Part shown: positions 45,595 through 55,627 of the stretch, one piece after another
Position numbering within the stretch: position 1 is the first letter of the stretch
Layout: each line of letters starts with the position of its first letter
Origin: Pseudomonas bubulae
Lineage (GTDB): Bacteria; Pseudomonadota; Gammaproteobacteria; Pseudomonadales; Pseudomonadaceae
Direction: 5' to 3'
Length of the DNA: 64,000 nt
NCBI RefSeq assembly: GCF_037023725.1
Contig: NZ_CP146077.1
Span: forward strand, 506,001-570,000
Notes under the pieces: generated by a model
Database searches by the model: none
What the model was told of the DNA's origin: nothing
Seen by the model: the letters and a program-made list of their open reading frames with translations, nothing else
Made by a program: the position numbers and the translations under genes

Positions 45595-46836
45595 TCACAG
45601 GGTCGTGGCAGTGACTGGCAAGGGGGATGCGAGCAAACGCTCATCCAGCAAATTCAGCCCTTCCTGAAAAAGCTGATTACTGCGCCCCGTATCTCCCAAC
45701 TGGGCCAGCAGTCGTGCCAGCTCGGCACAGGTTTCGGGGTTGCGCTCCACCTTGAGGCTGCTTTCAAGGTAATCCCGCGCTTTGCCCCACAAGCTGTTTT
45801 GCAGGCACAGGCGACCCAGGGTCAACAGCAGGCTGGCATCGCCGGGATGGCTCTTGAGCCAGCCTTCGGCGGCCTGCAACTGCTTCACCGGGTCACTGCC
45901 ACGCAGCAGGCCATAGAGGCGCACAAGATGGCTGTCATAACTGCGCTTGAGCGCCCCGCGCAAGACTTCTTCGGCTTCAGTTTGCGCGCCCAGCTGGCGC
46001 AATTGCTCGGCATAGGCCAGCACGAGCGCGGGCTCCTGGCGCTGGGCCGAGGTAAGCTGTTGCCAGGCGCGTTGAAGTGACTGCAACCCCGCCTCGCCTT
46101 CGCTTTCACGCTGGGCCGCCAGGCTCAGATTCTGCCCCCAGGCCCGTCGCTCCAGCTCGGCCAGCTCCTTGGGCGGCAATACCTTGTCCTTGCGCAGCTC
46201 TGGCAACAGGCGGATCAACGCCGTCCAGTCGCCACGCTGCTGGTGCAGACGCTGCAGCTGGCGCAACACCTGAACATTGTGTGGATGGCGCTCGTGCATG
46301 GCCTGCAAGGTCACCAGCGCGCCCTCGGTGTCAGCACGGTCCACCTGCAACTGGGCATGGCTCAGGGCAATGGCCAGTTCGGCCTGAGGCTGGCGTTCCA
46401 GCGCTCGCTCCAGCAGGTTGTCGCTTTCTTCGTAGTGCCCCTGCTCGTTGGCCGCTCGTGCAGCCCCCAGGTAGTAGAGCAATGGCTGCGGCTCGGCTTC
46501 GGCGGCACGGGCCAGATGCTTCTGTGCGCTGGCCCAGCGGCCCTCGGCAAGGTCCATCTGGCCTTGCTCGATGGCGATCTGCACTCGACGGCTGCGGTTG
46601 CGCCGCGACCACGGGTTGACCAGCCCTGTAGAAGCCGTCACCAGCTCCACCAGCAGCTTGACTCCCCACACCAGCAGCCACAGGACGGCCAGCAGCGCGA
46701 GCGTTGCCCAGACACTGGATTCGTAACGGAAATTTTTATAGGCGATCAGCACATAGCCCGCATCTTCAGCAATTGCCAGGCCGATGCAGGCCGCAGCTGC
46801 AATCAACAAGAACACAATCACGTAGAAGCGCTTCAT
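45595..46836 (-). CDS. hemY: HemY-type haem biosynthesis protein
   Basis: This 413-residue membrane-anchored protein has two N-terminal helices (about 1-65) and a TPR-rich cytoplasmic domain, with repeats such as HYEESDNLLERALERQP and GDWTALIRLLPELRKDK. HemY of enterics and pseudomonads has no known catalytic role, unlike the protoporphyrinogen oxidase of the same name in Bacillus. It starts 4 bp before the hemX stop, in the hemCDXY operon. Confidence 0.92.
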   Translation of the reverse strand: MKRFYVIVFLLIAAAACIGLAIAEDAGYVLIAYKNFRYESSVWATLALLAVLWLLVWGVKLLVELVTASTGLVNPWSRRNRSRRVQIAIEQGQMDLAEGRWASAQKHLARAAEAEPQPLLYYLGAARAANEQGHYEESDNLLERALERQPQAELAIALSHAQLQVDRADTEGALVTLQAMHERHPHNVQVLRQLQRLHQQRGDWTALIRLLPELRKDKVLPPKELAELERRAWGQNLSLAAQRESEGEAGLQSLQRAWQQLTSAQRQEPALVLAYAEQLRQLGAQTEAEEVLRGALKRSYDSHLVRLYGLLRGSDPVKQLQAAEGWLKSHPGDASLLLTLGRLCLQNSLWGKARDYLESSLKVERNPETCAELARLLAQLGDTGRSNQLFQEGLNLLDERLLASPLPVTATTL

Positions 46837-47960
46837 GGAAGTGCCTCCTGCGCCGGGCTGGCAGCCGCTTTGACCGGCTCTTGCGCACGCACATGCCGAC
46901 GCTCAAGGTAGGCCTGTACCGCGCTCAAGGCAGCCGCAAGGTCCGGGGTTTTTACCGTAACCGGCTGCTTGCCGAGTTCAATCACTTGCTCGAGGATTTT
47001 TTTGCTCTGCGGGTTATCCGCATTGAAGTTGCCCTTGAGCACATCTTGCGCCTGCGCCAGGGCCTGGGTGTAAACCGACTCCTGGCCATTGAGCGCCGCC
47101 CACTGGGCTTGCTCCAGCGCCAGGCTCAAGGCCAGGCGAACCTGGGTCAGGCTTTGGCCAGCCAACAGGGGGCGCACATTTTTGTCGGCATTGAAGTCGA
47201 TGCGGATGTAGTGCGAGATCTCCTCCCACCACCGGGACCAACGGCTCGCGCCATCGCCATCAGCGGTGAGGCTGGCCAGCGAGTCACCCTGGTTCTGATA
47301 GGCCGGGGCCAGCGCACTGAGTTGCGCCACTTGATCACGCAAGGCCGCCAACTGCAAAAACAGTCCGGTGCGGTCCGGCTGCTCAACACTGCGCAATGCA
47401 GTCAGGCTTTTGGCCAGTTGCTCACGAGCGGCGAATGAACCCGGATCGTTCTGCTCGCGCAAAATCGCGTCCGCGCCCTGTACCAGTGCCTGGGCGCTGG
47501 TGACGTCTTGCAGGGCCGACAAGCGCAAGGTGGCAAGACGCAACAAGTGCTCGGCCTCGGCCAGGCGCCAGTCTTTGCGGCTTTCGCCCAGCACGGTTTC
47601 CAGGCGCTGGTTCAGGCGCTGCTGATCGCCTTGCAGCTGCACGACCAATTGGCGCTGATTATCCAGTTCACTGGCCGAAGGCAGTTGGTTGAGCCGCGCC
47701 AGCAGCTTCTGCTCGCCCTGCTTGATCGAAAGCGTTTGCGCGGCCAGGGCCGGTACGTCGCTCAACTGCTCTGCGGTGGCAGCTTGCAGTTGACGCACCT
47801 GCCATACCCCCCAGCCGCCGACAGCAACACCGGCGGCGCCGAGCAACAGGGCGAAAACCGCCAGGCCATTGCCTCGACCCTGTGGTGCAGGTTCGGTTTT
47901 TTTAGCCGGCGCTTCTGGCGCGGGCTGCACGTGTTCTTTGGACAAGACTGTTTCGCTCAC
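46833..47960 (-). CDS. hemX: HemX uroporphyrinogen-III C-methyltransferase-like protein
   Basis: This 375-residue protein has one membrane helix (about residues 35-55, LAVFALLLGAAGVAVGGWG) after a Pro/Glu-rich cytoplasmic N-terminus, then a mainly helical periplasmic-facing domain. Despite its name, HemX has no methyltransferase motif. The start is GTG at 47960, with AAGGA 8 bp before it; the longer upstream frame runs into hemD and is not coding. It overlaps hemY by 4 bp and follows hemD by 16 bp. Confidence 0.9.
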   Translation of the reverse strand: MSETVLSKEHVQPAPEAPAKKTEPAPQGRGNGLAVFALLLGAAGVAVGGWGVWQVRQLQAATAEQLSDVPALAAQTLSIKQGEQKLLARLNQLPSASELDNQRQLVVQLQGDQQRLNQRLETVLGESRKDWRLAEAEHLLRLATLRLSALQDVTSAQALVQGADAILREQNDPGSFAAREQLAKSLTALRSVEQPDRTGLFLQLAALRDQVAQLSALAPAYQNQGDSLASLTADGDGASRWSRWWEEISHYIRIDFNADKNVRPLLAGQSLTQVRLALSLALEQAQWAALNGQESVYTQALAQAQDVLKGNFNADNPQSKKILEQVIELGKQPVTVKTPDLAAALSAVQAYLERRHVRAQEPVKAAASPAQEALP

Positions 47961-47976
47961 GAATCCATCCTTTGCA

Positions 47977-48744
47977 TTAGAAAGCAGGTGCGGGATGCTC
48001 CCGCAGCGCCGCCAGCAAAGCCGTGGCGCTTGCACCACGACAATCCACAACATGTTGCGCCCCGGCGCTGCGAGCCAGCTCAGCAACCCGCGGGCTTGGA
48101 ACAAACAACGGCAGGCACCCAAGCATGGGCCAGGAATCGCCTGCCATCTGCCGTAAATGTTCAAAACCCTGCCCACTGCTGACCACCAGCGCGTTCAGGC
48201 GTTCCACTTCAACCCGCCGGGACAGGGTTGCAGGCGGGTATGACGGCAGTACGCGGCGGTAGACTTCAAGGTAGTCGACCTGCGCGCCAATGCTGCGCAG
48301 ACGATCCGCGAGCAACTCGCGACCACCCTCCCCACGCAGGATCAACACGCTGGGCTGATCCCCCCCCACTGCAGACTTGAACTCGGGCATCGCCAGCAGC
48401 GCCTCGCTGTCATCACCCCGTTGAGGGTAGCTAACATCGAGGCCGTAATCGGCGAGAATCTGCGCCGTCGCGGCGCCAACGCTGAACCACTTCTGCCGGG
48501 GCGCATGCGGCCAGTACTGGCTGACCAGCTCAAGCCCCAGGCGCGCCGCAGGCTTGCTGACCACAATCACTGCGCAATACCGGTCAAGACCCGCAATCAG
48601 CGCACGCTGAGCATCAGTCATAGTCAACGGGCTGATCGCCAGCAGTGGCAAGCTGCTGCTATATATCCCGGCAGCCGCCAGCTCAGCGGCCAGCGCGGCC
48701 GATTCCTCGGCTGGCCGGGTCAGCAGCAAGCGCCAGCCTGTCAC
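47977..48744 (-). CDS. hemD: Uroporphyrinogen-III synthase HemD
   Basis: This 255-residue enzyme closes and rearranges hydroxymethylbilane to uroporphyrinogen III. The two-domain fold shows [17 protein letters not shown] at the start, and [12 protein letters not shown] and later conserved blocks. Its ATG overlaps the hemC stop by 4 bp (ATGA). It belongs to the hemC-hemD-hemX-hemY operon, the standard gamma-proteobacterial order. Confidence 0.93.
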   Translation of the reverse strand: MTGWRLLLTRPAEESAALAAELAAAGIYSSSLPLLAISPLTMTDAQRALIAGLDRYCAVIVVSKPAARLGLELVSQYWPHAPRQKWFSVGAATAQILADYGLDVSYPQRGDDSEALLAMPEFKSAVGGDQPSVLILRGEGGRELLADRLRSIGAQVDYLEVYRRVLPSYPPATLSRRVEVERLNALVVSSGQGFEHLRQMAGDSWPMLGCLPLFVPSPRVAELARSAGAQHVVDCRGASATALLAALREHPAPAF

Positions 48745-49682
48745 TCGTGACCTGCCTCACCATAAACGGCTTTGAGAATATCCCCAGCCCCTTGGGCCAG
48801 CAGAGCCTCAGCCACTTGCACACCCAACTCACTGGCGTGTGCACGCGGCGCACGGGCGTCGGCACTGAGCAACACACCGCCACTCGGCTCGCCGACCAGG
48901 CCGCGCAGCCAGATTTGCTCGCCTTCAAGCACGGCATAACAGGCAATCGGCACTTGGCAGCCACCGTTGAGATGCTTGTTCAGCGCACGCTCGGCCGTAA
49001 CGCGCACCGCCGTATCGGCGTGATGCAAAGGCGTCAGCAGGGCATGGATTTCGGGATCTGCGCTGCGGCATTCGATACCCACTGCGCCTTGGCCACCGGC
49101 TGGCAAGCTGTCTTCGATGCTGATGGGTGATGTGATGCGCTGTTCAAAACCGAGGCGAATCAGGCCGGCAGCCGCGAGGATAATGGCGTCGTATTCACCT
49201 GCATCGAGCTTGGCCAGACGGGTATTGACGTTGCCACGCAGAAAGCGGATTTGCAGGTCCGGACGGCGAGTCAGCAACTGGGCCTGACGGCGCAGGCTCG
49301 ACGTACCGACAATGCTGCCCTGAGGCAAATCGTCGAGGCTGGCATAGGTGTTGGAAACGAAGGCGTCACGCGGATCTTCGCGCTCGCAAATGCAAAACAG
49401 ACCCAGGCCTTCAGGGAAGTCCATCGGTACGTCTTTCATGGAGTGCACGGCGATGTCTGCTTCGTTTTCGAGCAGGGCTGTTTCCAGCTCCTTGACGAAG
49501 AGCCCCTTGCCGCCAATTTTCGACAGCGGCGAGTCCAGCAGCTTGTCACCACGGCTGACCATGGGCACCAGCGTCACCAAAATACCGGGGTGAGCCTGCT
49601 CTAAACGGGCTTTAACGTATTCGGCCTGCCAAAGAGCCAGGGCGCTTTTACGGGTAGCGATGCGGATTTCGCGAGAGGACAT
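48741..49682 (-). CDS. hemC: Porphobilinogen deaminase HemC
   Basis: This 313-residue enzyme joins four porphobilinogen units on a dipyrromethane cofactor attached to the Cys of LNGGCQVPI (about residue 243). Family blocks include [35 protein letters not shown] and [12 protein letters not shown]. It is first in the hem operon, 126 bp after algR on the same strand, the classic algR-hemC arrangement. Confidence 0.96.
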   Translation of the reverse strand: MSSREIRIATRKSALALWQAEYVKARLEQAHPGILVTLVPMVSRGDKLLDSPLSKIGGKGLFVKELETALLENEADIAVHSMKDVPMDFPEGLGLFCICEREDPRDAFVSNTYASLDDLPQGSIVGTSSLRRQAQLLTRRPDLQIRFLRGNVNTRLAKLDAGEYDAIILAAAGLIRLGFEQRITSPISIEDSLPAGGQGAVGIECRSADPEIHALLTPLHHADTAVRVTAERALNKHLNGGCQVPIACYAVLEGEQIWLRGLVGEPSGGVLLSADARAPRAHASELGVQVAEALLAQGAGDILKAVYGEAGHE

Positions 49683-49808
49683 GGATCAATCCGTACTGAA
49701 AAGATACGGCTGATAATAACAGCTCAGCCAAAACAGCTTTGACTTGTATCAGAAAGTCCTCGGCCTCCCTGGCCCAAAAACGGCGTATCCACGCCTTTTG
49801 AGCACGAA

Positions 49809-50555
49809 TTACAGTTGCTGCATCATCTTGCGAACACCCGCCACATGCCTGCGGCTCACAATCAGCGCATCCCCGTTCAGGCCGCGCAGGAACAGCTGGA
49901 AATGCCCAAGGGGCGTGCGTTGCAAGCGCTCGATGCGGTCTCGGGCCACCAGTGCATTACGGTGAATACGCACAAAGCGTTCACCAAACTCGTCTTCGAG
50001 TGCCTTGAGCGGCTCGTCGAGCAGAACTTCACCGCCAGCGTGACGCAATGTCACGTATTTGTGGTCAGCGATAAAGTAGATCACCTGGTCGATAGGGATC
50101 AGCTCAATGCCTTTTCGGGTTCTGGCACTGATATGACTGCGTGGGCCACTGCCGGTTTGCGCGGCAGGCCGGGTGAGTGCAGCCAGCTGGATGCGGTTGG
50201 GCCGGTGCGCCTCTTTCAGGGCAGCACGCAGGGCATCTGCGGTGACCGGCTTGAGCACATAGCTGACACCGCTCTCTTGCAGGGCCTGTACGGAAAACTC
50301 GTCAGGCGCCACGCAAAACACCACCGAAGGCGGTAGCTCGCGCTCGCACAATTTGGCTGCAACCTGCAACCCGTCGAGGCCTGGCAGGCGGATATCGAGC
50401 AAAACGACATCCGGTTTCAGGCTTTCGATCAGGTTAAGTGCCTCTTCGCCATTAGTGGCGCCAGGCTCCAGCAACGTATAGCCCCCGAGCGTGCTGAGCA
50501 AATGGCTCAAATGCTCGCGGGCCAGGGTTTCGTCATCAACGATCAGGACATTCAT
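49809..50555 (-). CDS. algR: AlgR-type LytTR response regulator with altered receiver
   Basis: This 248-residue regulator has the length of P. aeruginosa AlgR. The receiver (about 1-120) has the acidic pair in LIVDDE, the phospho-Asp in LLDIRLPG and Lys in LKPV, but the conserved Thr of VVFCTAHDEF is Val here (VVFCVAPDEF). The LytTR DNA-binding half (about 140-248, IELIPIDQVIYFIADHKYV) is almost unchanged. AlgR controls alginate, type IV pili and other genes. The partner kinase gene algZ (fimS), expected upstream, is absent. The start at 50555 matches the family; the extra upstream frame does not. Confidence 0.93.
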   Translation of the reverse strand: MNVLIVDDETLAREHLSHLLSTLGGYTLLEPGATNGEEALNLIESLKPDVVLLDIRLPGLDGLQVAAKLCERELPPSVVFCVAPDEFSVQALQESGVSYVLKPVTADALRAALKEAHRPNRIQLAALTRPAAQTGSGPRSHISARTRKGIELIPIDQVIYFIADHKYVTLRHAGGEVLLDEPLKALEDEFGERFVRIHRNALVARDRIERLQRTPLGHFQLFLRGLNGDALIVSRRHVAGVRKMMQQL

Positions 50556-50940
50556 ATAGCGCTGTATTCCTGCGTGAGTCTCGCACAAGGATAGCGTAGA
50601 CAGGTGATGTGACGACTGTCACGGCGATCCACGCTAAGACTAGCGCGAAGGCCAAAAAGTGCCGCAAACCTCACAGCAATATTCACCTGCCTCGATTGCT
50701 CGATTTAATACCGGATACGTCTGGCAATCTACAAAGACCTGCTATGACTGATCCATACGACCAACTGTAGACGGTTGCCAAGGCGAAAGTATTCAAACGA
50801 TACATTTCCTTTCGGAAATTTATTTATACCGCACTTCACACAAAAACCTGCCGAGCTGCGTCAACGCCATGAATGGCAACCCTGTTATGATTCGCGGTAA
50901 TTATTTGTGTAACTCCCCTCAGCCGATTACGAGCGAATCC
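50556..50940. other. Divergent intergenic region between algR and argH
   Basis: These 385 bp hold no gene; in P. aeruginosa algZ (fimS) lies here. A small perfect hairpin (ATTTCC TTTC GGAAAT, 50804-50819) followed by an AT-rich stretch, and a short AT-rich run to 50828, are the only structures seen. Both promoters should lie here. I found no degraded kinase frame on either strand. Confidence 0.6.
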
Positions 50941-52335
50941 ATGAGCACCGACAAGACCAATCAGTCCTGGGGCGGCCGCTTCAGTGAACCCGTCGACGCC
51001 TTCGTTGCGCGTTTCACCGCCTCCGTCACTTTCGACCAGCGCCTTTATCGCCATGACATCATGGGCTCCGTGGCTCACGCCACGATGCTGGCCAAGGTCG
51101 GCGTGCTGACCGATGCCGAACGCGACAGCATCATCGACGGCCTCAAAACCATCCAGAGCGAAATCGAAGCCGGTACGTTTGACTGGCGCATCGATCTGGA
51201 AGACGTGCACATGAACATCGAGGCGCGTCTGACCGACCGCATCGGCGTGACCGGCAAAAAACTGCACACCGGCCGTAGCCGTAATGACCAGGTTGCGACC
51301 GATATCCGCCTGTGGCTACGTGACGAAATCGATCTGATCCTGGCCGAGATCACCCGCCTGCAAAAAGGCCTGCTGGAACAGGCAGAGCGTGAAGCCGAGA
51401 CCATCATGCCCGGCTTTACCCACCTGCAGACCGCACAGCCGGTAACATTTGGTCACCATATGCTGGCCTGGTTCGAGATGCTCAGCCGCGATTACGAGCG
51501 CCTGGTCGACTGCCGCAAGCGCACCAACCGCATGCCTCTGGGCAGCGCCGCACTGGCGGGCACCACCTACCCGATCGACCGCGAATTCACCGCACAACTG
51601 CTGGGCTTTGACGCCGTGGGCGGCAACTCGCTGGACAACGTCTCCGATCGCGATTTCGCCATCGAATTCTGCGCCGCCGCCAGCATCGCGATGATGCACT
51701 TGTCGCGCTTCTCCGAAGAGCTGGTGCTATGGACCAGCGCGCAATTCCAGTTTATCGACCTGCCCGACCGCTTCTGCACCGGCAGCTCGATCATGCCGCA
51801 AAAGAAAAACCCCGACGTGCCGGAATTGGTACGTGGCAAAAGCGGCCGTGTATTCGGTGCGCTGATGGGCCTGCTGACCCTGATGAAAGGCCAGCCATTG
51901 GCCTACAACAAGGATAACCAGGAAGACAAGGAACCCCTGTTCGACGCCGCCGACACCTTGCGCGACTCGCTGCGCGCCTTTGCCGACATGATCCCGGCGA
52001 TCAAGCCCAAGCACGCGATCATGCGTGAAGCGGCGCTGCGTGGTTTCTCCACCGCGACCGATCTGGCCGACTACCTGGTGCGCCGTGGCCTGCCGTTCCG
52101 TGACTGCCACGAAATCGTCGGCCACGCTGTGAAGTACGGCGTTGAAACCGGCAAGGACCTGGCGGAAATGAGCCTCGAAGAACTGCGTCAGTTCAGCGAT
52201 CAGATCGAAGACGATGTGTTTGCCGTACTGACCCTTGAAGGTTCGGTCAATGCCCGTGATCACATCGGCGGCACTGCGCCGGCGCAGGTGAAAGCGGCAG
52301 TAGTTCGCGGCAAGGCGCTGCTGGCCAGCCGTTAA
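50941..52335 (+). CDS. argH: Argininosuccinate lyase ArgH
   Basis: This 464-residue enzyme cleaves argininosuccinate to arginine and fumarate, the last step of arginine synthesis. The fumarase/aspartase signature [12 protein letters not shown] is at about residue 280, and the N-terminal [13 protein letters not shown] and [11 protein letters not shown] blocks are conserved. ATG 50941 begins the conserved protein; an in-frame ATG at 50869 would add 24 unrelated residues and is not favoured. GAGCG is 7 bp upstream. Confidence 0.96.
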   Translation: MSTDKTNQSWGGRFSEPVDAFVARFTASVTFDQRLYRHDIMGSVAHATMLAKVGVLTDAERDSIIDGLKTIQSEIEAGTFDWRIDLEDVHMNIEARLTDRIGVTGKKLHTGRSRNDQVATDIRLWLRDEIDLILAEITRLQKGLLEQAEREAETIMPGFTHLQTAQPVTFGHHMLAWFEMLSRDYERLVDCRKRTNRMPLGSAALAGTTYPIDREFTAQLLGFDAVGGNSLDNVSDRDFAIEFCAAASIAMMHLSRFSEELVLWTSAQFQFIDLPDRFCTGSSIMPQKKNPDVPELVRGKSGRVFGALMGLLTLMKGQPLAYNKDNQEDKEPLFDAADTLRDSLRAFADMIPAIKPKHAIMREAALRGFSTATDLADYLVRRGLPFRDCHEIVGHAVKYGVETGKDLAEMSLEELRQFSDQIEDDVFAVLTLEGSVNARDHIGGTAPAQVKAAVVRGKALLASR

Positions 52336-52351
52336 ACCTCAAAGCGGCGCC

Positions 52352-52454
52352 CCTGTGGGAGCGAGCCTGCTGGCGAAAGGTGTTATGGATAACGCGTTTT
52401 GCTGGATAAACGCGATGTTCTTGAGACCTTCGCGAGCAGGCTCGCTCCCACAAT
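52352..52454 (+). repeat. REP pair
   Basis: CCTGTGGGAGCGAGCCTGCT at 52352-52371 faces CGCGAGCAGGCTCGCTCCCA at 52431-52450. It lies between the convergent argH and GST genes and belongs to the same family as the other copies. Confidence 0.85.
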
Positions 52455-52478
52455 AGGGGGCGACACCCTGTGTACTGG

Positions 52479-53138
52479 TTATTTCTTGCTGCTGATCCAC
52501 GCCAGAAACTGCGGCATGGCGGCGTCCTTGTCCGCGGCGATTTTCTGCACGTGCGGGTTTTGCTGCAGACGCTCCAGCAATGCCTTGGCACCCGGCATGT
52601 CGGCCAGCAGGTCGAGACCAAACACCTTGTGTGCGACGCCACAGGCCAGATCAACGCTGAAGGCGAAGTAGATATCCGCCACGCTCAGGGTCTCGCCCGC
52701 GACATAAGGCGCGAACTTGCCGTGACGGCCCAGGGAGGCGATACCGTCGAGCAGCTCGGTGCGGGCCTTTTCCTTGATCGCGTCGGGCACTTGCATGCCG
52801 AAAAACGCCTCGGGGTAACAGGCGCGGGCAGGCAACTCGATATACAGCTCGATTTCCTTGGCCAGTGCCAACACCTGCGCACGCTCAAACGGATCCACTG
52901 GTAGCAGCCTGAGGCCCGATTGGGTTTGCTCGATATATTCCAGGATCACGCTGGTTTCGTTGATAAAACCTTGTTCAACGCCCAGTGCCGGGACTTTGCC
53001 GCGGGGGCTGATGGCCAGCGCCTCAGGGGTCTTGCCAGCGAAAAACGGCACTTCTTCAAAGGGCACGCCCTTTTCCAGCAGCGCCAGCTTGACCATGTTG
53101 TAGTAGTTGCTGACTGCGAATCCATAAAGCTTGAGCAT
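52479..53138 (-). CDS. Glutathione S-transferase family protein
   Basis: This 219-residue protein has an N-terminal thioredoxin-like domain (about 1-78, MLKLYGFAVSNYYNMVKLAL; PRGKVPALG and ETSVILEYIEQ are the glutathione-binding blocks) and a C-terminal helical domain (about 85-215). The residue at the usual catalytic position is Ser or Asn in SNYYN, so the class is uncertain. GGAGG precedes the ATG. It is divergent from the small acidic protein gene. Confidence 0.9.
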   Translation of the reverse strand: MLKLYGFAVSNYYNMVKLALLEKGVPFEEVPFFAGKTPEALAISPRGKVPALGVEQGFINETSVILEYIEQTQSGLRLLPVDPFERAQVLALAKEIELYIELPARACYPEAFFGMQVPDAIKEKARTELLDGIASLGRHGKFAPYVAGETLSVADIYFAFSVDLACGVAHKVFGLDLLADMPGAKALLERLQQNPHVQKIAADKDAAMPQFLAWISSKK

Positions 53139-53263
53139 TACAAAGCCTCCAGGCCGTGTTGGGGTTGGCAGCAGCTGTTATAGAGCTTCGCCATCAGGCT
53201 GGCTAGCAGCATCAGCATCCTGAATACCGTTAGACTGCCAACCTTTACCCAAGGAGCCTGCCC

Positions 53264-53548
53264 ATGAGCGAGCCAACCGATATCGACAACGAAGAAGAAG
53301 AGTTCGCCGAATCCACCCTGATTCAGGCGATTGAAAACCAGATTGAAAGCGACAACCCGCCTGCTGCCAAAGCCACGTTCAACAAACTGACCCTGGTCGG
53401 CTACGAGCGCGACGATATTCTGCAGATGATGGCCCATGTGTTGGCCGTGGAGATTGACGCGATCCTCGAAGAAGATCGCGCCTTTAACACTGAGTGGTAC
53501 GAAGCCGCACTGCGCGCGCTGCCGACCCTGCCGCCAGAAAAGGACTAA
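53264..53548 (+). CDS. Small acidic conserved protein, unknown function
   Basis: This 94-residue cytoplasmic protein has a very acidic N-terminus (DIDNEEEEFAESTL) and a helical body (YERDDILQMMAHVLAVEIDA). AAGGAGC lies 7 bp before the ATG, a strong ribosome-binding site. No membrane segment or known domain is recognised, though it looks like a conserved pseudomonad hypothetical. It is convergent with the GGDEF/EAL gene with only 7 bp between stops. Confidence 0.8.
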   Translation: MSEPTDIDNEEEEFAESTLIQAIENQIESDNPPAAKATFNKLTLVGYERDDILQMMAHVLAVEIDAILEEDRAFNTEWYEAALRALPTLPPEKD

Positions 53549-53555
53549 GCCCGGT

Positions 53556-55478
53556 TCAGGGGCGAATTGCCGGCGCCCGCTGCCAGTCCAGATCCTTGGC
53601 AGGCATCGGACGCCCAAACCAGTAGCCCTGGCCCAGGTTGCAGTCAAGGTCGAGCAGGAACTGCGCCTGCTCAACCTGCTCTATCCCTTCGGCATGTACC
53701 TCCAGGCCCATGCTTTGACCCAGTGCGATAACCGCTCGCACGATCGCCACATCATCATTGTCCCCAGGCAAGCCGGCGACAAAGCCCTGATCGATTTTCA
53801 GCTTCTGCACAGGCAGGCGCTTGAGTCGAAGCAAAGATGAAAAACCGGTGCCGAAATCATCGATGGCCAGGCGCAAACCCAGCACCCGCAGACGATGCAT
53901 CTGCTCCAGGGCCACTTGCGAGTTGTCCATCACCGCACTTTCGGTCACTTCAAGCTCCAGCAAGGCCGGATCCAGCCCGGTGTCTGCCAGTACCGTTGAA
54001 ACCAGCGAAAACAGCTCGGGACGGGCAAACAGTCGGCTGGAAATATTCACCGCCACAAACGACAGTTCCACACCTGCAGCCTGCCACTGAACCATCTGCC
54101 AACAGGCTTGTTCCAGCACCCAGGCGTCAATCTCGGCGATCAACCCGGTACGTTCCGCGATCGGGATAAACTCACCCGGTGACAACAGCCCCCGCAGCGG
54201 GTGCTCCCAGCGCACCAGTGCTTCAACGCCAATCAGGCGGCTGGTTTTAAGGTTGTGCACCGGCTGGTAGTACACGCGCAGCTCGTGCTGCTCCAGGGCG
54301 CGGCGCAGATCGCTGGCCACCTCAACCCGGTATTGGGCATGGGCCGTCAGCTCCTCGGTGTACAAGGCATAACCCTCGCGTCCCGAACTTTTGGCCTTGA
54401 ACAAAGCCGAGTCGGCATTGCGCAGCAATTGCTCGGCGTTCAGAGCATCGCCGGGGAACACGCTGATGCCGACGCTGGCGCTGATAAACAGTTGATGCCT
54501 GTCGACATCGAACGGGCCTTTCATGACCTCCAGCACCTGCTGCGCAAGCCCGGCGGCCTGGCTTGCGTGCTCACAGCTGTCGACCAGCACGGCGAACTCA
54601 TCACCGCCCAGCCGGGCCACGGTAAAGCCTTTGCCGAACACCCTGAGCAAACGCTCGGCCACCGCCTTGAGCAGCAGGTCACCGACGTTGTGGCCCAGGC
54701 TGTCATTGATGATCTTGAAGTGATCGAGGTCGATCATCAGCAGAGCACAGCCGGTCTGGTGGCGTTGCGCAGAAGCCAGCGCCTGCTCGGTGCGGTCGGT
54801 GAACAGCAGACGGTTGGGCAGGTCAGTCAAGGGATCATGGTGAACCAGACGTGCGAGCTCGGTCTGGGAGTTCTTGATCGCGGAGATATCCGAAAAAACC
54901 GCGACATAGTGACTGACCTGGCCCTTGTCATCGGTAATCGAGCGCACGGTCTGCCACTGCGGGTAGACCTCGCCGCTTTTGCGCCGGTTCCAGATTTCGC
55001 CGTGCCACTCGCCGCGCTCATCGATCGTCTTGAACATTGCCTGATAAAACGCGGGGCCGTGGCGACCCGACTTGAACATGTTCGGGCGTCGGCCAAGCAC
55101 CTCTTCGGCCGGGTAGCCGGTTATTTCAACCAAGGCACGGTTGACGTGAACGATCACCCCGCGGCTGTCGCTGACCAGCACCCCTTCACGGGTGCAGTCA
55201 AACACCACCGCTGCCTGACGCAAGCGCTCCCTATCCTGAAGCTGGCGCTTCAGACCGGGGTTCATCCCCAAAAAATCGAACAAACGGGCCCGGGCGAAAA
55301 AAATCAGTACGGCGCTGAACAGGGCAAAAACATAGCCATTTACCTGCTGCCACCGCACCAACTGTGCTGAATCATCGAAATAACTGTTCAATAAATGATC
55401 AGTCACCAGCAGCCAGAAAACCGCTAGCAGCCCGTATAACAGGGCCGTACGCAAGGCATCGCGAGAAGAAACAGACAT
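53556..55478 (-). CDS. PAS-GGDEF-EAL cyclic-di-GMP protein
   Basis: This 640-residue membrane protein has two N-terminal helices (about 10-65), a PAS domain (about 90-205, FDCTREGVLVSDSRGVIVHVN), a GGDEF domain (about 215-380) and an EAL domain (about 395-630). The cyclase motif is intact (RLGGDEFAVL), and the phosphodiesterase residues (GVEALVRW, IDDFGTGFSSL) are present. The RxxD inhibitory site just before GGDEF is not seen, so product inhibition may be absent. It may both make and break c-di-GMP; the net activity cannot be told. Confidence 0.93.
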   Translation of the reverse strand: MSVSSRDALRTALLYGLLAVFWLLVTDHLLNSYFDDSAQLVRWQQVNGYVFALFSAVLIFFARARLFDFLGMNPGLKRQLQDRERLRQAAVVFDCTREGVLVSDSRGVIVHVNRALVEITGYPAEEVLGRRPNMFKSGRHGPAFYQAMFKTIDERGEWHGEIWNRRKSGEVYPQWQTVRSITDDKGQVSHYVAVFSDISAIKNSQTELARLVHHDPLTDLPNRLLFTDRTEQALASAQRHQTGCALLMIDLDHFKIINDSLGHNVGDLLLKAVAERLLRVFGKGFTVARLGGDEFAVLVDSCEHASQAAGLAQQVLEVMKGPFDVDRHQLFISASVGISVFPGDALNAEQLLRNADSALFKAKSSGREGYALYTEELTAHAQYRVEVASDLRRALEQHELRVYYQPVHNLKTSRLIGVEALVRWEHPLRGLLSPGEFIPIAERTGLIAEIDAWVLEQACWQMVQWQAAGVELSFVAVNISSRLFARPELFSLVSTVLADTGLDPALLELEVTESAVMDNSQVALEQMHRLRVLGLRLAIDDFGTGFSSLLRLKRLPVQKLKIDQGFVAGLPGDNDDVAIVRAVIALGQSMGLEVHAEGIEQVEQAQFLLDLDCNLGQGYWFGRPMPAKDLDWQRAPAIRP

Positions 55479-55627
55479 AAGAAAGTTAATGCGCCTACAA
55501 AAAAGTGGGAATTATAGTGTAAGAAACATCCGGGCACTCTTATCTGAAAGGCCGACTGGTTTTATCTGGCTGCATGGTGATAATGCGTGTTGCAGTTTTT
55601 TTCATCTTCCCGAGGGCCAAACAGCCT

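Noticed and set aside
50869..50940. Upstream ATG for argH
   Set aside because: The 24 extra residues are unlike any ArgH N-terminus; ATG 50941 begins the conserved part.
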